Assembly: GCF_002895565.1 (NCBI RefSeq)
Contig: NZ_AZRN01000001.1
Span: 55,151-119,150 of the forward strand
Direction: 5' to 3'
Length of the DNA: 64,000 nt
Source of the DNA: Petrotoga mexicana DSM 14811
Lineage (GTDB): Bacteria > Thermotogota > Thermotogae > Petrotogales > Petrotogaceae
Shown: positions 54,698 to 63,886 of the stretch, in pieces
Numbering within the stretch: the stretch's first letter is position 1
How the letters are laid out: each line of letters opens with the position of its first letter
Position numbers and translations under genes: made by a program
The notes under the pieces: model-generated
What the model was told of the DNA's origin: nothing
The model's input: the letters and a program-made list of their open reading frames with translations, nothing else
Database searches by the model: none

Positions 54698-56029
54698 TCA
54701 CAAGCCCAAATGAGCTTTTTCTATCAACAAATTTTTTAACTTTTTTTCCAAAGTTTCATAGGAAAAGTATTTCTTTCCCAGTTTAAAATTCTTTTGGACA
54801 ATCTCTGAAGCCCTTTGGGCATTGAAAAGAATTTGAAAAATTTCTTCTTTTGCTTTAATAATTTCGTTTTGGTTGACTCTATACATGCCTCTTTCATACT
54901 CAGCTTTACTTCCTAGACTGACAACTTCAAAGCCTAAGGGTGCTATGTCTTTTTTGTAAACGGGATATTCAAACATCAATACAGGCTTTTTTGAGAATAT
55001 CGCTTCCAAAAATTGATTACCAAAACCTTCTAAAATGCTTGGATAGGTTATAAAATCGGCTATTGCATAAAAATCCCATAGAGAGAAGATCTCTTCCTCT
55101 TCGTGTCTGATGTCATCGGAAATGGAAAAAGCCAATTTTAGTTCTACATCTTTTTGTGAGGCATATTCTTTCAACACTTCTACATAGTCAGATTCTTCCG
55201 AAAGGCCAGGTAACACTAAAAATACGTTTGTATCTTGAGTTATCTTTTTACCGTTGAAGGTCGTTTTTCCAATATACTTTTTCAAATCCTTTTTTACTTC
55301 CGCCACTGTGTCGATCGCCAATTCTATAGCTTTTCTTCTGACAATTCTAGTTGCTTGCAAAAATATCAGATCGTTCTGAGATATATTCAGCTTTTCGTAT
55401 ATTTTTATGTTGTAATCGTCTATTTCCCACTGTTTTTGGTTAAAATCGAATACATTAGGTATGACGATACTATCCAACCCTTTCTTATTTTTCAACTCTT
55501 CTTGGGCAAGTGAATTTATGACGACGTGGGGTATGTCTTTTGGGGGAAAATATTCTTCCAAGATCTCTTTGATGTAATCATTGGTTGGATTTTTGTAAAA
55601 ATCTCTTTCCCAGTAAAAATCATGGTGGTGACCTATCATCTTAATCCCGTTATCTTTACAGAACCTGTAAATAGCCACGGCTGCTGCAGGATTGTGGGCT
55701 AATGAAAAGATGTTATTCACAATCATTACATCCAAATCCATCATTTCATATAGTTGATTGTAAATATCTTCTATGTATCTATTCATCTCCTTTTTAAAAT
55801 AAGCCTCGTTCCAGCTGTTTAAATTTACAAAAGATTTTTGTTTCAGTACGTTACTTCTTTTATCCGTATATGCAATGTATGGGATTTTGAATCCGGCCGA
55901 CGTCCCCATATCTCCGGCGATTAAATACGTTTTTAAATGCATGTTTCTAAGGACTTGCTTCCATTTAACCATTTCCAAGGAAACCCCGTCTGTTTCTCCT
56001 ACCCTGTAGTGTACTAAACCAATCTCCAT
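54698..56029 (-). CDS. Glycosyltransferase, GT4 family
   Basis: 443 residues, GT-B fold. N-terminal ETDGVSLEMVKWKQVLRNMH and VNNIFSLAHNPAAAVA, a middle HHHDFYWERDFY, and the C-terminal nucleotide-sugar site PSILEGFGNQFLEA (E-x7-E). I start at ATG 56029 after GGAGGGTG rather than 56047. The long N-terminal domain resembles sugar-transferring enzymes of compatible-solute or trehalose synthase type; Petrotoga makes mannosylglucosylglycerate, but the acceptor cannot be decided here. Confidence 0.82.
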   Translation of the reverse strand: MEIGLVHYRVGETDGVSLEMVKWKQVLRNMHLKTYLIAGDMGTSAGFKIPYIAYTDKRSNVLKQKSFVNLNSWNEAYFKKEMNRYIEDIYNQLYEMMDLDVMIVNNIFSLAHNPAAAVAIYRFCKDNGIKMIGHHHDFYWERDFYKNPTNDYIKEILEEYFPPKDIPHVVINSLAQEELKNKKGLDSIVIPNVFDFNQKQWEIDDYNIKIYEKLNISQNDLIFLQATRIVRRKAIELAIDTVAEVKKDLKKYIGKTTFNGKKITQDTNVFLVLPGLSEESDYVEVLKEYASQKDVELKLAFSISDDIRHEEEEIFSLWDFYAIADFITYPSILEGFGNQFLEAIFSKKPVLMFEYPVYKKDIAPLGFEVVSLGSKAEYERGMYRVNQNEIIKAKEEIFQILFNAQRASEIVQKNFKLGKKYFSYETLEKKLKNLLIEKAHLGL

Positions 56030-56055
56030 TGGATTCACACCCTCCATACTTCTTT

Positions 56056-57285
56056 TTATTCAGAAGAAGCGGAATTTCCTGCTAAATATCCAGTAGACCA
56101 GGACCATTGCAAATTGTATCCTCCGCTTTCTCCAGCTACATCCATAACCTCACCTACAAAAAATAAATCAGGTATAATTGTAGACTCTAAAGTATAAGGG
56201 TCTATTTCAGTTGTATTAATTCCACCTAAAGATACCTGAGAATCTTTCCAATTTGTTGTACCTACAACTTCGAAGTTCCAATCTTTTAAGTTATCGGCCA
56301 GTATTTCTATATCTTTATCATTCAAACTACTAACAGGTGCTTCCAAATCTTCAAATCCTATCTTTGGTAAAAAATATGGAATCAATCGTTCATCGATAAT
56401 GCTTACCAGTAGGAGTTTTATAGGACTTTCAGGCTTTGAGCTAACTTTTTTGGTTAAAAAATCAACCAAACTTTTGTGAGAATATTGAGAAAAAGGGACA
56501 ATTTTTAGAAAAAGAGGAGAGTTTTGTTCTAGATACTCATGTACATAATTACTGAGTTCTAATATTGGTATACCAGTGAGGACATCATTTTTCTTGAAAA
56601 GTATTTCACCAGTGTAGATTTTGGAAACAATTTCATCGTTTTGATCCATTAGAAACACATTCCCCTCTAACTTTGAACCTGCAACATCCTCAATAATATG
56701 CGGCCTCACTTTCAAAGGAACTAACCCTGGTCGTAATTCAACAATAGAATGTCCCAAATCTTGGAGAGTGGGAAATATACTTCCGTTGGAACCATATTGA
56801 GGAGAGGAGTTTCCACCTGTTGCTACTATTACTTTATCCGATTGAAATACCTTGTGTTGCCCCTTTATGAGAAATTTTTCTCCTTCTTTAATTATTTGCT
56901 CGACTTGGAAGTTAAGTACAACTTCAACATTGTATTTTTCTAATTCGTAAATGAAATGAGTAACGATATCTTTTGATTTTTCTGTGTAGGGAAATAGTTT
57001 GGTACCTTTTTCTTTTACCATTATTCCCAATTCTTCAAAAACACTAAGTGTTTGGACAACGCCAAAAATATCCCGCACTTTTTTCACAAAAGGCAAATTG
57101 TTGCTGTAGTAATGGGTTTCATTCATATCCAAATTTGAGAAATTTCCTCTTCCGTTGCTACTTGCCAAGAGTTTTTTAGCCAATTTGCCTTTTCTTTCAA
57201 TTATTCTTACTTTTGCACCGTTCCATGCTGCAACTGTTGCAGCCATTAATCCAGCAGCTCCTCCACCAATCACGGTAATCAACAT
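56056..57285 (-). CDS. FAD-dependent oxidoreductase, HI0933/YhiN family
   Basis: 409 residues. N-terminal dinucleotide site GGGAAGLMAATVAAWNGAKV, then ERKGKLAKKLLASSNGRGNFSN typical of the HI0933 family, VIVATGGNSSPQYGSNGSIF, and the C-terminal PDLFFVGEVMDVAGESGGYNL. The substrate for the family is unsettled. It starts 36 bases after the soluble chemoreceptor gene and leads into the glycosyltransferase; probably one operon with the diiron protein. Confidence 0.9.
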   Translation of the reverse strand: MLITVIGGGAAGLMAATVAAWNGAKVRIIERKGKLAKKLLASSNGRGNFSNLDMNETHYYSNNLPFVKKVRDIFGVVQTLSVFEELGIMVKEKGTKLFPYTEKSKDIVTHFIYELEKYNVEVVLNFQVEQIIKEGEKFLIKGQHKVFQSDKVIVATGGNSSPQYGSNGSIFPTLQDLGHSIVELRPGLVPLKVRPHIIEDVAGSKLEGNVFLMDQNDEIVSKIYTGEILFKKNDVLTGIPILELSNYVHEYLEQNSPLFLKIVPFSQYSHKSLVDFLTKKVSSKPESPIKLLLVSIIDERLIPYFLPKIGFEDLEAPVSSLNDKDIEILADNLKDWNFEVVGTTNWKDSQVSLGGINTTEIDPYTLESTIIPDLFFVGEVMDVAGESGGYNLQWSWSTGYLAGNSASSE

Positions 57286-57321
57286 AGCACATTTCCCTCT
57301 TTTAGAAGATTAACTTGGTTT

Positions 57322-58170
57322 TTAAATTTCAATTTCTTTCAATTTATTTTGCATTTGCAATACGGTTTCTAAGACTTTTCCCAAGGTATGTATATTGTTG
57401 ACAAGTTCTTCTATAATTTCTTTTGATGCGAGCAAGTTGTTGGTGTTTTCTTTAAGTTCTTCTTTTCCTGAAACCAAATTTTGCGTTAATTCATCCATGA
57501 ACGATAAATTTCCATTTAATGTAACAAGAGCGGATTCAATAGAATCGGTTATAGTTGAAAATATTGCTTCTAAGTTGTTGATTATTTCTTTGACTTCTAG
57601 TACCTGGTTTGAGAGGTTAATGATTCTTTCAGATATTTTACTTGATGCGATGTTGGTTTCAGATGATAGTTTTTTAATTTCTTCGGCTACTACAGCGAAT
57701 CCTCTGCCGGCTTCTTTTGCTCTTGCGGCTTCTATTGAAGCGTTTATTGAAAGTATGTTAGTTTGTTTGGCAACGTTTTTTATAACGTTAGTTAGTTCTT
57801 CTATTTCTTGAAAATTATCCATTAAATGCGATACACTTTCTAGTGATTTTCCTACATCTTTTTCTACTTCATCAAAATCCTTACCAAATTTTTTCAATTT
57901 GGAGATTATTTCTTCATTATTAGCAGAAATCCTTTTTTTCTCTTCTTCTCCAGTTTCAACTGTTTTTTCAATTACATTTGAAGTGTTTTCTATACTTTCT
58001 ATAAGTTCAACAAGGGTTTCTCCAACCATATTAGTTGAATCGTTAACTTCCTTAAACCTGTCTCCCAATACTTCCTGGAGTTTTTCAATGAAAGAAACAA
58101 GAAGATTTTCATGATACACACTTTTTGCTAATTCTTTTATGGTATCAGTATAATTCTCCTTTCCACTCAT
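57322..58170 (-). CDS. Soluble chemoreceptor (MCP signalling domain only)
   Basis: 282 residues, no membrane segment. A long helical hairpin with the conserved tip [33 protein letters not shown] at about 145-177. It overlaps the upstream diiron-protein gene by four bases (ATGA), so the two are made together. Known relatives pair with an oxygen-binding diiron protein in Treponema chemotaxis. The short N-terminal 50 residues may be the contact for that partner. Confidence 0.88.
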   Translation of the reverse strand: MSGKENYTDTIKELAKSVYHENLLVSFIEKLQEVLGDRFKEVNDSTNMVGETLVELIESIENTSNVIEKTVETGEEEKKRISANNEEIISKLKKFGKDFDEVEKDVGKSLESVSHLMDNFQEIEELTNVIKNVAKQTNILSINASIEAARAKEAGRGFAVVAEEIKKLSSETNIASSKISERIINLSNQVLEVKEIINNLEAIFSTITDSIESALVTLNGNLSFMDELTQNLVSGKEELKENTNNLLASKEIIEELVNNIHTLGKVLETVLQMQNKLKEIEI

Positions 58171-58940
58171 TTTGCCCCAACCTTATAGATGTTATCTATT
58201 AGATCTGTCCCACATTCTAAAGATTCAAACCAGTTTAGGAATTCTTTATATTCAGGCTTTTTATATATAGCGCCATGCTGTGGCACCATCTGTTCAACAT
58301 CCAACTTTTTAACAATGTCAACCCATTTTTTGCAAACTTTGTTGGATGCCATATATCTTTTGTGAAATCCTTCTATGTATTTAATGTGATTTGAGAAGTT
58401 TTCTACAAAGACCATATCTTTCCCTTCGGGGAAAACAGATACACCTATATCCCCTGAAAAGAGTATTTTGGAGGTTGGATCGTAAAGGTTGAAATTCCCC
58501 GTTGAGTGTAAGAAATGTGCAGGAATTATATGTAATTCAGCACCATCTTTAAATTTTATCTTTCCTCCAGAATCTTCTATCAAAACCATTCTTGATTTTT
58601 CAAAAACTCCAAAATGGGGTAAAAACCGCTCCCATAATTTTGATATGTAAAACTTAGTTTCTAAAACGCTGTCCCACAAAGTTATTCCTGATGATACATC
58701 GGGATCTTGGTGGGAATAGAACACATGTTTTATTTTACCCAGGTCAATGAATTCAACAACGCTTGCAAGAACACGGGGGAACACATGTACTCCTCCTGGA
58801 TCAAGTAACACGCCTTCATCGTTATGAACAATTAGATACTGATTTGTTGGAATACTTTCCAGACTTTTTCTTTCTGATCCTAAAAAAATGAATTTGTGTT
58901 TCCCGTTGTCAAATAGGGTTATGATATTTTCGCTATCCAT
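58167..58940 (-). CDS. Metallo-beta-lactamase-fold diiron protein, likely O2/Fe sensor
   Basis: 257 residues, the flavodiiron-type lactamase domain without the flavodoxin half. Ligand candidates: H77, D79 and D81 ([11 protein letters not shown]), H145 (HFLHSTGN), D164 (FSGDIG) and H222 (PQHGAIY), spaced as in flavodiiron proteins, with Asp in place of the usual Glu at the second position. That Asp change and the coupling to a soluble chemoreceptor match the ODP sensor described in Treponema denticola. A sensing rather than reductase role is inferred. Confidence 0.85.
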   Translation of the reverse strand: MDSENIITLFDNGKHKFIFLGSERKSLESIPTNQYLIVHNDEGVLLDPGGVHVFPRVLASVVEFIDLGKIKHVFYSHQDPDVSSGITLWDSVLETKFYISKLWERFLPHFGVFEKSRMVLIEDSGGKIKFKDGAELHIIPAHFLHSTGNFNLYDPTSKILFSGDIGVSVFPEGKDMVFVENFSNHIKYIEGFHKRYMASNKVCKKWVDIVKKLDVEQMVPQHGAIYKKPEYKEFLNWFESLECGTDLIDNIYKVGAK

Positions 58941-59022
58941 ATTATTGTCCTCCTTTTTTGAGTCATTTTACTGTCTTCTATCATATTTGATGACACACTC
59001 TCCACACATCTATATGAATCAT

Positions 59023-60117
59023 CTAAAATGGAAAATTTATATTACTAACGTCAAAAACACCTAATTCTGCCTCATTTTGAGGAATATTAACTTCTCCGTC
59101 TTTCACCAACTTTTGCAAAAAGACTAATTCTGCAATGACTTCATTTGGAACCATTCCCTTTGTGTATTTCATGGGAGAGATACCCATACCTTCATCTTCT
59201 ATTCCTAGAACGTGATGACCGGAATTAAAATTTCTGTCGTATAATGCAGACCTGATCCCTTCAAATGCAGCAACATCAACCTTTTTTCTTGAACTTGTTA
59301 AAACATATCCTGGTGCCATAAAATCTTGGTCCATATCGTATCCAATTACAAAATACCCTCGTCCTTTTTCAAAGTATTTGTCTATAATTTGGTTTAAAGA
59401 GGCATTATTGGGGAGACCATAAAATGACGAGCCTACTTCTTTAGCAGCGTCTATAACTGCTGCGGTAGTTACCCCCGTGAAGATAATATCCGCTCCATTA
59501 TCGTAATGAGAAAGGGCAATTTGTTTGGTTTTGGAAGAATCGGTAAAGCTACCAACGTAACCAGTGATTACCGTTACGTTTTCCCCTTTGATTTGATTAA
59601 AAGCTTCGACCCCTGAACGATACCCAATTTCATACCTTTTAACGGGTGGAATTTCTAATCCACCAATAAAACCCACTTTACTGATTTTTGTCATGGAAGC
59701 CGCCAAATATCCAAGTAAAAATCCACCTTCTTCTTCTTTAAAAGTATAAAGAGCTAAATTAGAAGGAATTACTTGATTAGGAGATGGTTCTATGTCTATC
59801 CCTATAAAAAATGTATCAGGATACTGCATTGCAATATTGAATAACACATCAGCCATCATGAATCCTACCCCTATTACCACATCTCCATTCTGTGCAGCAT
59901 TGGTAAGATTCGGAACGTAATCGGTTTGTTCTTTCGATATGAGGATTTCTGCTTCAATATCGGGGAGTTGTTCGACAGCCATTTGAACACCTGCCCAGGT
60001 ACCATCGTTGAAAGATTTATCTCCGAGTCCCCCTGCATCCGTAACCATTATAACCTTTAATCCAAACATATTTGCAATCATGATAACTGTCATCATTAGA
60101 AACAAAGCTTTTTTCAT
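59023..60117 (-). CDS. BMP-family substrate-binding protein
   Basis: 364 residues. Signal peptide (1-19) without a lipobox cysteine, then MVTDAGGLGDKSFNDGTWAG, the family start of Med/PnrA-type nucleoside-binding proteins, and GFIGGLEIPPVKRYEIGYRSG in the middle. Such proteins deliver nucleosides or similar ligands to an ABC transporter; no transporter genes are adjacent. GGGGGG ribosome site. Possibly read from a promoter shared with the tRNA. Confidence 0.9.
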   Translation of the reverse strand: MKKALFLMMTVIMIANMFGLKVIMVTDAGGLGDKSFNDGTWAGVQMAVEQLPDIEAEILISKEQTDYVPNLTNAAQNGDVVIGVGFMMADVLFNIAMQYPDTFFIGIDIEPSPNQVIPSNLALYTFKEEEGGFLLGYLAASMTKISKVGFIGGLEIPPVKRYEIGYRSGVEAFNQIKGENVTVITGYVGSFTDSSKTKQIALSHYDNGADIIFTGVTTAAVIDAAKEVGSSFYGLPNNASLNQIIDKYFEKGRGYFVIGYDMDQDFMAPGYVLTSSRKKVDVAAFEGIRSALYDRNFNSGHHVLGIEDEGMGISPMKYTKGMVPNEVIAELVFLQKLVKDGEVNIPQNEAELGVFDVSNINFPF

Positions 60118-60200
60118 ACTTATAACCCCCCATATAGTGTTTTACTGTTTCCGCAAACTCAAAAACTTACTAATGCCCCTTTCAACTAGTAACAACGCTT

Positions 60201-60244
60201 AATATTCTTCATCGATTGACAGCTGTCAAATTTTCTGCTATAAT
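60201..60244. promoter_or_regulatory. tRNA promoter with palindromic -35, possibly divergent
   Basis: Plus strand: TTGACA (60216-60221), 17 bases, TATAAT (60239-60244), full consensus, driving the tRNA. The -35 is part of the 14-bp palindrome TTGACAGCTGTCAA. On the minus strand the mirror TTGACA is followed 17 bases later by AATATT, a possible promoter for the BMP gene. Confidence 0.75.
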
Positions 60245-60262
60245 ATTTTTTGTCTTTAGTAA

Positions 60263-60334
60263 GCCCCTGTAGTTCAACGGATAGAACGGTGGATTCCTAA
60301 TCCACAAATGAAGGTTCGACTCCTTCCAGGGGCA
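60263..60334 (+). tRNA. tRNA-Arg, anticodon CCT
   Basis: A 72-base cloverleaf: acceptor GCCCCTG/CAGGGGC, D-stem GTTC/GAAC, anticodon stem GTGGA/TCCAC with loop TTCCTAA (CCT at 34-36, AGG codons), T-arm GAAGG-TTCGACT-CCTTC, discriminator A. CCA is not encoded. A T-run follows at 60336-60341. Confidence 0.96.
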
Positions 60335-60339
60335 CTTTT

Positions 60340-60678
60340 TTATAGCCTTTGAGCTGGGTAATAATTTATGACTCCCTCGTTGGTGACAGAAATTACATCA
60401 ATTTGAATTTCATCAAATTCTAGGTTTTTATGGGTAGCTATGAAGTAATTCCCTGTTCTCATGATTTTTTTTAATTTTTTAGAATTTGCCCTGAAAGCGG
60501 GGTCTCCAAAGGTTTCTTTCCCACCTTTTACTTCTATAAGATGTAGTATTTTGTTCTTTAAAGCTATTATGTCTATTTCGCCATGTCTGTAAGAAAAATT
60601 CCTTGCAATTATTTGATAATCTCTATTCAAAAAGTAAGAAACCGCTTTGTCTTCGTACACTTTTCCTTTTGTATTCAA
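60340..60678 (-). CDS. YraN-family (UPF0102) endonuclease-like protein
   Basis: 112 residues. GKVYEDKAVSYFLNRDYQIIARNFSYRHGEIDIIA, then LIEVKGG, give the PD-(D/E)xK-like E...D...ExK pattern of the UPF0102 family, relatives of Holliday junction resolvases. The cellular role is undefined. It starts 1 base after gatC, same operon. Its stop lies 5 bases past the tRNA 3' end on the opposite strand. Confidence 0.9.
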   Translation of the reverse strand: MNTKGKVYEDKAVSYFLNRDYQIIARNFSYRHGEIDIIALKNKILHLIEVKGGKETFGDPAFRANSKKLKKIMRTGNYFIATHKNLEFDEIQIDVISVTNEGVINYYPAQRL

Positions 60679-60679
60679 A

Positions 60680-60982
60680 TTATTCTTCCTCGTTAATATG
60701 TATACCAGGTACAGTGAGAAAACCGTCTTTACTTTCTGGAAAATTGTTTATTATTTCTTTTCTATTTTCAAAGTTTTCTACTTCGTCTTTTCTTAAAACG
60801 GAAGTCGAGAATTCAACTGGGGAGATCATTTCTTCAACCTCGTCAACGTCTATTTCGTCCAATATTTTTAGATACTCTAATAAATCGTTTAGATCTTTCT
60901 TTATTTTTTCTTCTTCACTTGGGCTAAGTTCTATGTTGGATAGTTTTTTTAATTTCTTTATTAATTCTTTATTTATTTCCAT
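60680..60982 (-). CDS. gatC: Glutamyl/aspartyl-tRNA amidotransferase subunit C
   Basis: 100 residues. LIKKLKKLSNIELSPSEEEKIKKDLNDLLEYL at the N-terminus and the end VPGIHINEEE match GatC, which bridges GatA and GatB for transamidation of Glu-tRNA-Gln or Asp-tRNA-Asn. gatA and gatB are not adjacent. Confidence 0.87.
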   Translation of the reverse strand: MEINKELIKKLKKLSNIELSPSEEEKIKKDLNDLLEYLKILDEIDVDEVEEMISPVEFSTSVLRKDEVENFENRKEIINNFPESKDGFLTVPGIHINEEE

Positions 60983-60999
60983 AATACGTTGCTCCTTTC

Positions 61000-61389
61000 T
61001 TAATTCAAACCTAAAATGAGCTTTAATTTCCCGTTTTCTATCTCGAATTTCTCTATACTTATATTTCTGCTAATAGGATTTTCAAGAATATTGATAACTA
61101 TTGTCTTGTCGTTTAATTCAACAAATTTTGGAAGTTCTTCTTTTTTGATCATTTTTGCCGGGATATTATGAAAAAACTCGTATTTTCCTGTTAATGTCCT
61201 AGGATATGTCTTTAATTTTAAATAGTATTTGAACATCAACACCTTGAATCTAATTTCGTTATCACGGAACTCTATATTCGATACGTGATCAAATATTCTT
61301 TTCAAGAAGTGAAATTTACTGTTTTCTAAAGCTTTTATCAAAAATTCTTTGGCTGCTTCTTCGTCTATTTCCAACAATATTTCTTTCAT
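61000..61389 (-). CDS. Unknown protein, 129 residues, related to its upstream neighbour
   Basis: Alternating beta-strands, no signal or membrane helix. It ends IEKFEIENGKLKLILGLN, close in pattern to the neighbour's end (ISRFVLQDGKFELLLEFK). The N-terminus MKEILLEIDEEAAKEFLIKA also mirrors the neighbour (LRIEVDEEFINGLIDKV). Likely paralogs with an LmeA-like barrel-type fold; function not known. 10 bases separate the two genes. Confidence 0.6.
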   Translation of the reverse strand: MKEILLEIDEEAAKEFLIKALENSKFHFLKRIFDHVSNIEFRDNEIRFKVLMFKYYLKLKTYPRTLTGKYEFFHNIPAKMIKKEELPKFVELNDKTIVINILENPISRNISIEKFEIENGKLKLILGLN

Positions 61390-61399
61390 TAGTCACCAC

Positions 61400-61852
61400 C
61401 TATTTTTTGAATTCGAGAAGTAATTCAAACTTTCCATCTTGAAGAACGAATCTAGAAATTTTTAAAGATTTTAACATAGTATCAATAAAAGGATTTATTT
61501 TTATTTTATTGAAATCTATTAGAATCTCATAATCTTTGGAAGAAATTGCTTCACTGAATTCTGAAAATATATAAAATATGCCTTCTAATATTTTCCTAAC
61601 CCCTTCATCACCACTCAAGGATAAACGTAACTTACCGTTTTCTAAATCCTCCGGCTTTTCTAAAATTTTAATTAAAGATTCTACTGTTGAATCTTTCCCT
61701 AAAAAATTAACCTCCATTTGAAAATTTATTCCATCTTCCCTCAGTTGTACATTCAAATTTTTTAGGCCTTGCACTTGAGTATTTTCTTCTATAACTTTGT
61801 CTATTAATCCGTTTATAAATTCTTCATCAACTTCGATTCTTAAACTTCCCAA
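61400..61852 (-). CDS. Unknown protein, 150 residues, first of a paralogous pair
   Basis: TTG 61852 follows AAAGGAGG and gives MGSLRIEVDEEFINGLIDKV. The frame is open to 61924 upstream but that part has no better start. Beta-rich with NLNVQLREDGINFQMEVNFL. It opens the run unknown-unknown-gatC-yraN on the minus strand. Confidence 0.6.
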   Translation of the reverse strand: MGSLRIEVDEEFINGLIDKVIEENTQVQGLKNLNVQLREDGINFQMEVNFLGKDSTVESLIKILEKPEDLENGKLRLSLSGDEGVRKILEGIFYIFSEFSEAISSKDYEILIDFNKIKINPFIDTMLKSLKISRFVLQDGKFELLLEFKK

Positions 61853-62047
61853 TTTAATTCCTCCTTTTAACTTTTGAATTTTTTTCTTTCTATAGAAATC
61901 TTTAGTACCCTTCACTCCATTCAAAGGAGTTGAAATCTTTTTAAAATTATACCATAAAATTCATTTTGCCAATCAAAAATATGTGATACAATTAACTGGT
62001 TTAAAATTTTAAAACACTAATTAAAGTGCAAAAGGAGTGAAATTCAT

Positions 62048-62755
62048 ATGGTTCCTCCCGATTTTATCAACAATGAGGCATTCACAAATCTCTATTTATT
62101 GTTAGTTAATTCAGTCTATATTTTGTTGCCCTTATCCCTAGTACTTTTGCTTTTTTCAAAGATTTCTTTTAAAGTTACTATTTTTCTTTTAGGTGTCTAT
62201 GCTTCTTATTCCATAGTAATACCTTATTTGCTAAAAATTCCGTTAATTAGTAATTTTGTCCTAACGTTCGGTGATTATAGCTTTTTTATTTATTTGATAT
62301 TTAGTTTGATCTTCGGCTTTGTATTCTATCATCTGGTAAATATAGCCTTTGTGGTTGGTGGTTTTCTATTAGGCGGATTGGTTGGTTATTCAGTTGGAAC
62401 TTTTATCATTTCTTCAAACGGTGAATGGTTGAATAATCTACCCTTTCCCATTTCCTACATTCCTTGGATAATTTTTGCTATCTTAGGTGTGATCGTTGCG
62501 ATAATCTTTTCAAAGAATTATCAGTCAATTATCTCAATCATCTCCGTGATATTTGGTAGTTTTATACTCTCTTTTTATACCATCTATTTATTGGAAAAAC
62601 ACACATCTATAATCATAGGTGACAATTCTTTATTAAATGGATGGGAACAGCTAAGCCAGCCGGAGTTTTTTGGAATCTTTATTTCTCTTATCGTTTATAT
62701 GATCATAGGTTTCTTCTTACTTGTAAGATCTAACAGAAAAAAAGCCAATAATTAA
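62048..62755 (+). CDS. Polytopic membrane protein (TMEM198/DUF4203-like)
   Basis: 235 residues with seven predicted membrane helices and a glycine-rich centre (VVGGFLLGGLVGYSVGTFI), reminiscent of DUF4203. Short loops, basic C-terminus RSNRKKANN. ATG after AAAGGAG. The role is unknown. It is 20 bases before the glycosylase gene. Confidence 0.7.
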   Translation: MVPPDFINNEAFTNLYLLLVNSVYILLPLSLVLLLFSKISFKVTIFLLGVYASYSIVIPYLLKIPLISNFVLTFGDYSFFIYLIFSLIFGFVFYHLVNIAFVVGGFLLGGLVGYSVGTFIISSNGEWLNNLPFPISYIPWIIFAILGVIVAIIFSKNYQSIISIISVIFGSFILSFYTIYLLEKHTSIIIGDNSLLNGWEQLSQPEFFGIFISLIVYMIIGFFLLVRSNRKKANN

Positions 62756-62775
62756 AACTTTCTTGGAGGTAATAG

Positions 62776-63432
62776 ATGAACCATTCTAAAATAACGAATC
62801 CTTCAGATCTTTTGGTCAGTAAAATAGAAGATCTAAAGCTCACCATCAAGGATGAAGTTGAAAGGAGATTTGAAGAGTTTAAAGATATTGGGAAAAATGG
62901 GGATGAATTGGACTTATTCAGTGAACTATCTTTTTGTGTATTAACGGCAAATTGGAGGGCAAAGGGTGGTATAAAAGCACAGAAATTAATCACAAAAGAA
63001 GGTTTCGCCAATTACAACGAAAAGCAATTAATATCAAAATTAAAAGAAGTTGGACATAGGTTCCCAAACACCAGATCACGATACATAGTTGAAAATAGAT
63101 GGATAATTGGAAATTTGAAGAACTTACTTCAAAAAGATATTTCAGAAAGTAGAAGGTTTCTGGTTGAAAATATTAAAGGCATAGGTTGGAAAGAAGCTAG
63201 CCATTTTTTAAGAAATGTTGGAAGAGAAGACATCGCTATATTAGATAAGCATATCTTGAGAATTATAAAGGATTATAAGCTTGTGAAAGAAGTCCCTAAA
63301 CCTTCTTGGACGGAGAAAAAGTATACAAAGCTTGAAAAAGAACTCAGAGTTTTTTCAAAGATGGTTGGAGAACCATTGGGGAAATTAGATCTATATTTAT
63401 GGTACATGGAAACAGGACAAATAGACAAATAA
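62776..63432 (+). CDS. ogg: 8-oxoguanine DNA glycosylase/lyase, Ogg2 type
   Basis: 218 residues. Helix-hairpin-helix and catalytic core GIGWKEASHFLRNVGREDIA with the Schiff-base lysine, then ILDKHILRI with the catalytic aspartate. N-terminal SELSFCVLTANWRAKGG. Ogg2 enzymes of archaea and Thermotoga remove 8-oxoguanine from DNA and cut the strand. Good GGAGG ribosome site. Confidence 0.92.
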   Translation: MNHSKITNPSDLLVSKIEDLKLTIKDEVERRFEEFKDIGKNGDELDLFSELSFCVLTANWRAKGGIKAQKLITKEGFANYNEKQLISKLKEVGHRFPNTRSRYIVENRWIIGNLKNLLQKDISESRRFLVENIKGIGWKEASHFLRNVGREDIAILDKHILRIIKDYKLVKEVPKPSWTEKKYTKLEKELRVFSKMVGEPLGKLDLYLWYMETGQIDK

Positions 63433-63542
63433 AAAAACTATTAACATCCATAACATATAAAATTTCACATAAATTTGATATGGTATACAATGATTACTTG
63501 TGATTTTTCTCCAATAAAAATAAAAAAGGGGGAAGGATAAAG

Positions 63543-63785
63543 TTGCCTCTATATAGGTATAAATGCAAAAATTGTGGTTATGAGTTCACTGTCTTGCATT
63601 CTATGAATGAAACACCCGAAGTTAAATGTGAACTATGCGGTTCGGAAACTGAAAAGGTGATTGGTAACGTGGGAATTTCTTTTAAGGGAGAAGGTTTCTA
63701 CATTACGGATTCAAGAAAATCCAAATCAAAGTCTTCTTCATCTTCTTCAAGTAAAGAATCAGACCAGATCGCTTCGGCTGTATAA
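63543..63785 (+). CDS. FmdB-family zinc-ribbon protein
   Basis: 80 residues. MPLYRYKCKNCGYEFTVLHS with a second pair CELCGSE forms a four-cysteine zinc ribbon; a GxGFYITD strand follows and a serine/lysine-rich tail ends the protein. TTG start after GGGGGAAGG. A possible regulator or nucleic-acid-binding protein; unproven. Confidence 0.88.
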   Translation: MPLYRYKCKNCGYEFTVLHSMNETPEVKCELCGSETEKVIGNVGISFKGEGFYITDSRKSKSKSSSSSSSKESDQIASAV

Positions 63786-63806
63786 TAAAAATGGTTGATG
63801 AGATAC

Positions 63807-63886
63807 TTGACAAAAGGGATAAAAAAAGATATCACTCCTCATAGAACAAAAAACAAAAAAATAAAAAGAGAGAGAGGAGTGATATC
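63807..63886 (+). promoter_or_regulatory. Promoter and SD-masking inverted repeat before the last gene
   Basis: GATATCACTCCTC (63828-63840) and GAGGAGTGATATC (63874-63886) form a perfect 13-bp inverted repeat with a 33-base, A-rich loop. The right arm contains the GAGGAG ribosome site and touches the ATG. TTGACA (63807) with TATCAC 17 bases on is a possible promoter. The hairpin would block translation in transcripts that contain both arms. Confidence 0.65.
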
